From Branchiostoma floridae (taxonomy: Eukaryota > Chordata > Leptocardii > Amphioxiformes > Branchiostomatidae), in assembly GCF_000003815.2 (NCBI RefSeq), contig NC_049985.1, positions 23,097,795 to 23,125,101 of the forward strand: a DNA stretch of 27,307 bases, written 5' to 3'. How positions within the stretch are numbered: position 1 is the first letter of the stretch; each line of letters begins with the position of its first letter. Shown one piece after another: positions 1 through 7,800 of this stretch. Made by a program: the position numbers and the translations under genes. The notes under the pieces were generated by a model. The model searched no databases, was not told where the DNA came from, and saw nothing but the letters and a program-made list of their open reading frames with translations.

Positions 1-106
1 CCGTACGAAGTCAACGTGCTTTTACGTCTCCAACTGAAGTCTGATACCCATTATTGCAAATGGGTGTGATGAAAGTCCTGTTTAATGCCTTTCCAAGTAC
101 ATGACA

Positions 107-376
107 TCCATTCTCGTACGCAGAAACATCCAACGGTGCTAGCAAACTGACGCCTTTTGCTATCTCAACCGTCAGGATCAGTTCCTGACCGCCCTGCTTA
201 TATTAATGAACAAACCCTTACATATGGGAGATCCCTTTCGAAAACTAAAAGTCCTATTCTCTGATTGGCTGACAGCTGGTTTGTGGCGATGCCCACAGGA
301 ACTGATCGTGATGGTTGAGATAGCAGAGGCAGCAGTTTGCTGGCACCGTTGGATGTCTCTGTGTAGGAGAATGATT
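107..376. repeat. Imperfect inverted repeat (about 80-bp arms)
   Basis: The plus-strand segment at about 107-190 (core CATCCAACGGTGCTAGCAAA) reappears on the minus strand at about 297-376 (core CATCCAACGGTGCCAGCAAA). A further shared stretch, CTATCTCAACC, is followed in both arms by GATCAGTTCCTG. I estimate about 80% identity by eye, with a spacer near 105 bp. The arms could form a cruciform or hairpin. No gene is recognised in 1-600, and short ORFs across the arms have no recognisable product. It may be the remnant of a foldback element; no target duplication was found. Confidence 0.6.
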
Positions 377-598
377 CAACGTCTAGTCGAGATTCAAACT
401 CTGAACCTCTGGCTCTCAAGTCAGATGAAGCCCAGCCACTCTGTTACTTGACACAACATCTTTTTGAGGCTTAGACGTACATAAAACTTACTGGTAGCGT
501 GCCAGGCAGTGATGCGTCCAGCGGTGAGACGAGAGAGTTTGGTGGTGCCGAGAACTGGACCTGCGATCCGGAGAACAGTTTGGAGTTGGAGGAGATCT

Positions 599-2417
599 GA
601 GCATGGATCTCTAACCCCACCCTCCCCTCCCAGTCTCCAGGGAGGGGTCTGAGGAGAGAACAGAAGACATGAGTTCATGTTTTACACTGAGCATGGATCT
701 CTAACCCCACCCTCCCCTCCCAGTCTCCGGGGAGGGGTCTGAGGAGAGAACAGAAGACATGAGTTCATGTTTTACACTGAGCATGGATCTCTAACCCCAC
801 CCTCCCCTCCCAGTCTCCGGGGAGGTTCTGAGTAGAGAACAGAAGACATGAGTTCATGTTTACACTGAGCATGGATCTCTAACCCCACCCTCCCCTCCCA
901 GTCTCCGGGGAGGGTTCTGGGGAGAGAACAGAAGACATGAGTTCATGTTTTACACTGAGCATGGATCTCTAACCCCACCCTCCCCTCCCAGTCTCCGGGG
1001 AGGGTTCTGGGGAGAGAACAGAAGACATGAGTTCATGTTTTACACTGAGCATGGATCTCTAACCCCACCCTCCCCTCCCAGTCTCCGGGGAGGGTTCTGA
1101 GGAGAGAACAGAAGACATGAGTTCATGTTTTACACTGAGCATGGATCTCTAACCCCACCCTCCCCTCCCAGTCTCTGGGGAGGGGTTTGATGAGGAGAGA
1201 ACAGAAGACAGGAGATCAGGTGTTACACTGAGCATGGATCTCTAGTGTAACCCCACCCTCCCGTCCCAGTCCCCAGGGAGAGTTCTGAGGAGAGAACAGA
1301 AGACATGAGATCAGGTTTTACACTGAGCATGGATCTCTAGTGTAACCCCACCCTCCCCTCCCAGTCCCCAGGGAGAGTTCTGAGGAGAGAACAGAAGACA
1401 TGAGATCATGTGTTACACTGAGCATGGATCTCTAGTGTAACCCCACCCTCCCCTCCCAGTCTCTGGGGAGGGTTCTGAGGAGAGAACAGAAGACATGAGT
1501 TCATGTTTTACACTGAGCATGGATCTCTAGTGTAACCCCACCCTCCCCTCCCAGTCCCCAGGGAGAGTTCTGAGGAGAGAACAGAAGACATGAGTTCATG
1601 TTTTACACTGAGCATGGATCTCTAACCCCACCCTCCCCTCCCAGTCTCTGGGGAGAGTTCTGAGGAGAGAACAGAAGACATGAGTTCATGTTTTACACTG
1701 AGCATGGATCTCTAACCCCACCCTCCCCTGCCAGTCTCTGGGGAGGGGTCTAAGGAGAGAACAGAAGACATGAGTTCATGTTTTACACTGAGCATGGATC
1801 TCTAACCCCACCCTCCCCTCCCAGTCTCTGGGGAGGGTTCTGAGGAGAGAACAGAAGACATGAGTTCATGTTTTACACTGAGCATGGATCTCTAGTGTAA
1901 CCCCACCCTCCCCTCCCAGTCTCTGGGGAGGGGTCTGATGAGGAGAGAACAGAAGACATGAGTTCATGTTTTACACTGAGCATGGATCTCTAGTGTAACC
2001 CCACCCTCCCCTCCCAGTCTCCGGGGAGGGTTCTGAGGAGAGAACAGAAGACATGAGTTCATGTTTTACACTGAGCATGGATCTCTAACCCCACCCTCCC
2101 CTCCCAGTCTCTGGGGAGGGTTCTGAGGAGAGAACAGAAGACATGAGTTCATGTTTTACACTGAGCATGGATCTCTAACCCCACCCTCCCCTCCCAGTCT
2201 CCGGGGAGGGTTCTGAGGAGAGAACAGAAGACATGAGTTCATGTTTTACACTGAGCATGGATCTCTAGTGTAACCCCACCCTCCCCTCCCAGTCTCCGGG
2301 GAGGGTTCTGAGGAGAGAACAGAAGACATGAGTTCATGTTTTACACTGAGCATGGATCTCTAGTGTAACCCCACCCTCCCCTTCCAGTCTCCGGGGAGGG
2401 TTCTGAGGAGAGAACAT
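599..2417. repeat. Minisatellite, 20 units of 90-95 bp, G-quadruplex-bearing
   Basis: Units begin with GAGCATGGATCTCT. The GCATGGATCT word falls at 601, 691, 781, 869, 959, 1049, 1139, 1232, 1327, 1422, 1517, 1612, 1702, 1792, 1882, 1980, 2075, 2165, 2255 and 2350, so units are mostly 90 or 95 bp (range 88-98). The 90/95 difference is a 5-bp AGTGT indel after GATCTCT. Each unit carries CCCCACCCTCCCCTCCC, whose complement is a four-run G-quadruplex motif with single-base loops. The fourth run is broken in the units at 1702 and 2350. The array ends inside a unit at GAGAGAACATGAA. Nothing in it looks coding. It lies about 1.4 kb from the presumed BRCA2 promoter. Confidence 0.95.
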
Positions 2418-2430
2418 GAATAATCAGTTC

Positions 2431-2460
2431 ATTTGGTTTGGTTTGGTTTGGTTTAGTTTG
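2431..2460. repeat. TTTGG microsatellite
   Basis: About five to six copies of TTTGG, the last ones imperfect, lie just after the minisatellite. The stretch 2461-2627 that follows shows nothing I recognise. Confidence 0.8.
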
Positions 2461-2627
2461 ATACAGATCTCTATGGCATTAGTGACTGATATGTCACTAT
2501 TCTTCCTGGAGTCTGGGTGATTTGTAGAGAATCATTGGATTCTAGACGGAAGAATTTGCACCATTGCACACCGCACCATCGCACGTGTGGGGGTTCTTTA
2601 ACTGCTGTGGGGTGTGGCTCTCCCTGT

Positions 2628-2815
2628 ACATGGGACATCCATTTAACGTCCTATCCGAGGGACTGACCTAGTCGAAGCTAGGTTCTCATTTTCACCTGAG
2701 TAAAGTGAGGAAAGTCATGTAAAGTGCCTTTCCCAAGGGTACAAGGTCGGTAACGCGGCAGGATTCGAACTCCAAACCTCTTAGTCCTGAGCCAAACACG
2801 CTGCCGCTGCACCAT
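2628..2815 (-). mobile_element. tRNA-derived SINE
   Basis: Read on the minus strand, the element opens with a tRNA-like head (GGTGCAGCGGCAGCG) and has a pol III B-box-like GAGTTCGAATCC. A conserved body follows: CCCTTGGGAAAGGCACTTTA, then GACTTTCCTCACT and GATAGGACGTTAAATGG. The same body occurs in the plus-oriented element at 8035 and in a fragment at 24641, so this is a local family. No target duplication was determined, so the ends are approximate. Confidence 0.7.
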
Positions 2816-2847
2816 GTGATCTCACATTTCAGTTGCATATAAATTTG

Positions 2848-3155
2848 CAGTGTTTAGCAGTCCTACCTCTAGAACTAGAAGCTGTGAGTTCGACTCCAGC
2901 TGTCACTCACCTGACATGCACAATATCAGAAATGACTTATAACTAGTACCTGGCGTGTGCAGTCAAGTGATCTGCAACCCTGCCTCTAAAAATAGTGACC
3001 CTACTGAAAAGGATTGCAGTCCTTCAAGGGCGTTAAGCTGCAGTCCACTGTTCATTGCGCTTGTTTTAAGTAGTTGGGGGGAATCAAAATGAATTATCTG
3101 ATAATACTGTACACAATATTGGTCTTCTCTGTCATAACCAGAGGAAGAATTCATG
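2848..3155 (+). mobile_element. SINE-like element, copy 1 of a second family
   Basis: A B-box-like GAGTTCGACTCC sits near 2886. A body follows containing GGATTGCAGTCCTTC and GTTAAGC, ending near CAGAGGAAGAAT. The same ordered words (GGGTTGCAGTTCTT, ATTAAGCCG, CAGAGGAAGAAT) recur at 5490-5735, so the two are probably diverged copies of one retroposon. Short minus-strand ORFs across it are chance. Confidence 0.5.
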
Positions 3156-3234
3156 CAGCTCTGTAGTTTAGATAAACTCAATAACTGGATCAATATCATT
3201 TTTCATTTCAACTTTCAATATTAAAGCTGGTTCA

Positions 3235-3290
3235 AACTGAGCATGTATCTATAACCCTACCCTAGCTTGGCAGTCTCCAAGATAGACAGT
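3235..3290 (+). repeat. Decayed single unit of the upstream minisatellite
   Basis: The segment ACTGAGCATGTATCTATAAC, followed by CCTACCC and CAGTCTCC, matches the first half of the 90-bp unit with scattered substitutions. It lies about 820 bp past the array and has lost the G-quadruplex runs. Confidence 0.65.
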
Positions 3291-3424
3291 ATTATCAGAT
3301 TCATTGCAATTCTTAACCTTCAAGTGGGGAGGGGGGCAGTGCATGAGCAACCTGACCTTATCTAGTTGTTCGGTCATTTTACATAGAACAAATTCACACT
3401 GCACACTAGGTTCTAACATCTTAC

Positions 3425-3540
3425 CTTGCGGATTGTTTCTTTGTCTTTGCTTTGGCATAAAACCTATTACAAGTACAGAAAGATCGACGAGAATTCAAGA
3501 GAATTCGCACGACACACAATTTTCGTGCAGACGACGCCAT
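3425..3540 (-). CDS. First coding exon of an unidentified divergent gene with mitochondrial-presequence-like N terminus
   Basis: A minus-strand ATG at 3540-3538 lies in the context CAAGATGGCGTC, an 11/12 match to the TISU initiator (SAASATGGCGGC), which overlaps the YY1 motif. The frame runs 38 codons plus 2 bases to a strong splice donor, GCAAG|GTAAGA, at 3425/3424. The peptide begins MASSARKLCVVRILLNSRRS and continues through FCTCNRFYAKAKTKKQSA. It is rich in Arg, Ser and Lys and almost without acidic residues, as in mitochondrial targeting peptides. TISU is known to be common in genes for mitochondrial proteins. Only one exon can be seen, so no identity is claimed; a mitoribosomal protein would fit but is a guess. 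The start lies about 310 bp from the presumed BRCA2 first exon and points away from it. Confidence 0.5.
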
Positions 3541-3545
3541 CTTGT
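3534..3545 (-). promoter_or_regulatory. TISU/YY1-like initiator motif, divergent gene
   Basis: The minus strand reads CAAGATGGCGTC. It places the ATG of the divergent exon and, by analogy with TISU genes, implies a very short 5' leader. No TATA-like box is evident nearby. Confidence 0.55.
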
Positions 3546-3564
3546 CTTGCACTTTCTACTAATT

Positions 3565-3798
3565 CCGCTAGGCGTCGCAGCTGTGTGGTGTAATAGCGGT
3601 GTCATAGGCCATCAAGCATTTCAGATAAACAGCACCTCTACCACATTTGGTAAATTGTATAACGTTTAGTATGATACCCATAATTTGACGCTACACGAGA
3701 TAGACCAAATTTAGCTCTGCAGTTTTTATTTGTACCGCTAGATGTCATGAATGATCCATGACTTTGAACAAGCATGAATCAACATCGCTAGGTGGCGC
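3565..3798 (+). promoter_or_regulatory. Three CTCF-like motifs between the divergent starts
   Basis: Three same-strand motifs share CGCTAG: CCGCTAGGCGTCGC (3565-3578), CCGCTAGATGTCAT (3735-3748) and TCGCTAGGTGGCGC (3785-3798). The last fits the CTCF core CCASYAGRKGGCRS at 12 of 14 positions. All lie in the roughly 310-bp space between the divergent start motifs. Protein binding is inferred from motif likeness only. Confidence 0.3.
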
Positions 3799-3840
3799 TG
3801 TTCCTTCAGCCTCGCTTTCACTGTTACGCGGGAGTCACGA

Positions 3841-3892
3841 AAAGGACAAGATGGCGGAAACTGCAAGAAAATAAGAAGAGTAACTCAAAACC
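3841..3892 (+). other. BRCA2: Presumed non-coding first exon of BRCA2 (5' end unknown)
   Basis: The motif CAAGATGGCGGA (3847-3858; TISU/YY1-like, 11/12) is followed by a strong donor, AACC|GTAAGT, at 3892/3893. The TISU ATG at 3851 opens only a seven-codon frame (MAETARK, stop at 3872-3874). This exon therefore carries a short upstream ORF and not the BRCA2 start. Human BRCA2 also has a non-coding exon 1 with the ATG in exon 2. The link to BRCA2 rests on position, strand and a good donor; a transcript would settle it. Confidence 0.5.
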
Positions 3893-4675
3893 GTAAGTTT
3901 TGCTCGCTATCGGCAGAATTACTGACATGTAACGGGTTCAGAAGACCTTGCTAGTTCGGGTTCTTTCACTGAAGTAAGGATGGAAAAGCTGGATATGGAT
4001 TTTTGTGCTTTTGGGGATATGAATTCGCTGAAGGTTGTGGGGGAGGGGTGCTTGCATAACCCATGATTTGTTTTTCTTCAGAATCTCAACTCCATTCTAA
4101 CTTATAATTTTACTCCAACCCTTCCACAATAACTAGTCAATCTGGAGAAAGAATTGTTATGCTCTTATCGTTTTGAGGGGACACGAACTAAAAATTTATC
4201 AGACTGTGTGGATTTTAGGAAAGATTTCAATTTTTGTCAAAAATTATAGGAAAAATTATGAAATTTGTCACAAGTATCATATAAAAAGACGCAGGAAAAG
4301 ACCATGATGAAGGGAAATATAATGGGTTATATGTCAACTGTAACGGGTTATTTCAACTTATTTGTTTCTATTTGTTCAATTGTAATGGATTATTTGGAAT
4401 TGTATAATTGACAACGTAATTTGGGCCAACGTCAACAATTTATTTATGATTCTGCATGCATTGCATCATCTTTGGCCACAGTCTGTGCCAGCCCCTCTTT
4501 ATACGTGCTATGGAGGTTTCATACATTTTTCAACTTCAATCAAATTCAAACAACCCACTAAAAGCTTCTTGCCTAACAGACATATATATTTCCCCATGCC
4601 ACATGTTTTATCTTAATGAGTTAATCTTTATTCGTTATATGTACCAAAATGTTTTTATTTCAAATTCCATGTCAG
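3893..4675 (+). other. Intron 1 (presumed)
   Basis: AT-rich sequence between the donor at 3893 and a likely acceptor, CCATGTCAG, ending at 4675. No coding frame, tRNA-like element or repeat array is recognised in it. Upstream ATGs in 4676-4745, including an in-frame one at 4686 that stops at 4737-4739, would form upstream ORFs if that stretch is 5' UTR. Confidence 0.4.
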
Positions 4676-4745
4676 TTCACACACATGTCCCATGAGACGT
4701 CAACTGTACTGTACATGCACAGTCCATGTCCCACTCTGACCTGTC

Positions 4746-4878
4746 ATGAAGTCAACCAAGGCCAAGTGTCCACATGGAGCGGAAGGAACCATCTTCAGGA
4801 GGGTCCAGGGGGGACCAGCCTGCAGGAAACTTGACGTGGAGATGTTCTCTGACCTGTTGTCTGAGGAGCAAGTCAGAG
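4746..4878 (+). CDS. BRCA2: BRCA2 coding exon 2 (start codon)
   Basis: The ATG at 4746 is the first in frame, with an in-frame TGA at 4737-4739. The exon encodes 44 codons plus one base and ends ..[11 protein letters not shown], with D completed by the next exon, just before LGPVS. Human exon 2 also ends in phase 1 immediately before LGPIS. The frame is about 22 codons longer than human exon 2. An internal in-frame ATG at 4842 ([10 protein letters not shown]) would give a start nearer the human one. The donor G|GTCTGT is weak, so this is one of the least certain boundaries. The acceptor is placed near 4675. Confidence 0.6.
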
Positions 4879-7800
4879 GTCTGTCTAATTGTTTGCTTGT
4901 TTGTTTGTTTGTACTTGCTTCACTGCATAGTGTATATTTATCTATGGGAAGCCAAGAACATTGGAGATGGTTTCCACTCATCTCAGAAGATGTTAAAGAA
5001 GGAAACTTACACACTGGGATAACTATTATTGTAGTACCCTGATTAAAATGAAAGGATGGTGTCAGTGTAAATCTATGAAAGGCTGTGTGATATCGATATC
5101 ACGCCACGTGATAAACCAAGTTATCATCCAGTCTAGAACACCCATATGGAACATTATCACGGCACACGTATAATATATAACTTTGAATAAAGCAAAGAAG
5201 ATTACAAGATTAGAACAGAAATAGAAACTAGTTGTATTGAGTCTGGATGTCCATTTGAACGTTTTCTACCCTCCATGTGTACATGTAGATCTAGGTCCAG
5301 TGTCAGACACCTGGTTTGAAGACCTGACAGCTGAAGCCTTGTCAAGGGATAGCAACACCAGAGTACAAGGTAGGGACCTACTAGTAAATCTGACATTGAA
5401 CAGAACTTCATTGTAACACCTCAATTGTTTGTAATTGACTTCTTACTCTTAGACTTGTACCTAACACAGTGTTGTGATGTTCTTGCTTAAACAATAAAGT
5501 TCTGCCTCGGGACCACAAATTCCGGAGTTCAAGTTCTGGCCGTTGTAGCTCACCAAACGACGTGCGTGCTGCTGGAAAGGGTTGCAGTTCTTAAGATAAG
5601 ATTAAGCCGTGGTGCCCTGTATATTGTTCTTATAGAAAAGGGCTACAGGAATTTCCCTGGTACAATACTAGTAAACCTATGAATACTATACATACCGTCT
5701 GTTTCATTGATAATGAACAGAGGAAGAATACCTCTTTTTTTACTTTCTTTAACTCTGTAATGTCCTATACTTTAAAGCTGCTGTTGTTTTTTCGTGATTG
5801 TGCTCCATTCAATTAATGTGAAAATAACTTGATTTGCATATATGAAAATGTTTTACCATACAGATGATCTTCAAACACCCCTGAAGAGTCATCACCATGG
5901 CAATGGCCAAACAAACATGGCTGCCACCCCAGTGCCTGATGGGAAGGTTCCCTTCACCCCCACCAGCTGTTCTCCGTCCCTGTTCAGCCCTAATGTCCCA
6001 GAATGCAATGGAACAGACCTGAGAAACAGAGTCAGGTCAGAGGTCAACGTTGGACAGTCCACACCAGTCCTTCCTCACACAGGGAGGAAATTTTTTGGCT
6101 GTAAGTTCTGTTTTGTTTTGCTTTTGATCAGCGTTCCCGCCAGGTTCTTGAAAGTATGCGTCCAAATATTCGGGAGGGGTGTAATGAGCGCCGTAGGCGC
6201 GAGACGAGCGCCGCAGGCGCTCGCATTCTAGGGGGGTCCGGGGGCATGCTCCCCCGGGAAAATTTGGATTTTCAAACCCTCTAGAACACAATTTCCTGCA
6301 ATTTGAGAGGATAATCATGCACTTGAGATTGGATGTCGGTTGCCTCTTTTACTCCCATTTTCAGTTATCGACGACCACCCTCTTCATCAAAATACGTTAT
6401 ATTAAAAAAAAAAAACTATAAGCACAGGGAATCAGCCTTCCGTGATATGGCCCGGGTATTATTTGTCCAGACATGTCTGTATGAAAATTTTGGATTTTTG
6501 ATGCTTCGAAACAGGGCTCTAGCCAGTTCGTCAACCCATGGAAAAATTCTGCCAATTTTTTTCCGTCATTGTATTAAAAAAATGTCTACCTCGTGCGATC
6601 GATGTTGCGACCTCCCGCATCAAATAGTTTTCCGAGACGATAAAATAACGGCACTATCACACTTTGTGTTTTTTTTTCTATTTTGCCCGATGATTTTAGT
6701 AATTTACTCAAATTTTTCGAATCGGTGGGCTTTTACAAGGCCGTGCCGTCATTTTCCACGAGCGTGCGTTTGTTTCCTGCGACCTCAGGTAACCCCGTTT
6801 TCGGCGTGAAATCTTTGGCTGGATTTCTTTTTAAATGGACCAAGAACGTTATACATTACTCGAAGGAGTACGATCTGCTGCCTCTATGGCAGTGATCAGT
6901 GCCGGTGTAGCCTTGAAGCAGTAGCCAGAAAGACGTCCCAACGTGCTGGGCGCTGCGATCGACAGTCCGTCTGGGGAGGGGGGCGTGCCGCGCGATGTGC
7001 CACGGAGGCCAACGCCAGTGCACAGCCGACTCGATCGACGCTTGACAACAATATTGCGGCCCCTTTTCTGCCACAAATTTTGTCTTTTTGAAACAAAAGA
7101 AATTTTGGAAATAAGAAATAAAGTGTATAGTTTTGGATTCTTCACTTATTTACTGCGCACCGTCTTTTAAACTTGGATAAATGGGGAAACTTTGATAGTA
7201 AATTGTTAGCAGCTAGGTAAGGAACTCAAGTTTCCAGACGACAAGGGCGGCTACCAACGTCACGTGCGCTAGTAATCGGTAACTTTTGTTTTTTTCCCGG
7301 TGACCAATGACAGAGTGTAACATTACATTTATCAAACGCTGATTGATTATTAAGATGATTGGATTTGGACCTGGTGGCCAATCTAGACTGCTTGGCGCCG
7401 GCGGCTTGTTGTCAAAGATACCGACTGCCAATCAACTGCCCACAGCGTGAGAACTTTTGTTGAGATGTGCAGCACTCGCGCAGAACAGTTTGTTTGTTCA
7501 ATACTAGTATTACCCACAAATCTTTAACAAATACGTGAAAATGACCTGGGACAAGTAAGTATCATGTTAATATCAGAATATAAAATCTGCATAAGATTTC
7601 TTCGAGTGTTAAAGAATGTTGACTATCAGATGTATTTCACGGACTAAAAAAAGTTACATTGCGCAACGGCCGGCTCAGACTGGCGTGTGGCTGGTTGTGT
7701 CGTACATGGGTCCGCTAGTTGTAACACGTGCCGCGCTCCGTCCCATGCCCAGACTACTAGGATGACCGGAAAGTGAAGAATTTGAAGTATAAATTGTAAC

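Noticed and set aside
421-678. Possible minus-strand exon of the divergent gene, with a donor-like ACCA|GTAAGT at 492/491
   Set aside because: The donor is good, but the acceptor is uncertain and the frame runs into the minisatellite. The product is not recognised, so it was not called.
599-2417. CRISPR array
   Set aside because: Units are contiguous 90-95-bp repeats without unique spacers, in animal DNA.
3304-3669. 121-codon plus-strand frame across the promoter region
   Set aside because: It overlaps the better supported minus-strand exon and promoter motifs, and has no family likeness.
6333-6809. 158-codon plus-strand frame as a transposase gene
   Set aside because: It shows no hAT transposase motif (no RW..D, BED finger or dimerisation block) and has poly-Phe low-complexity stretches.
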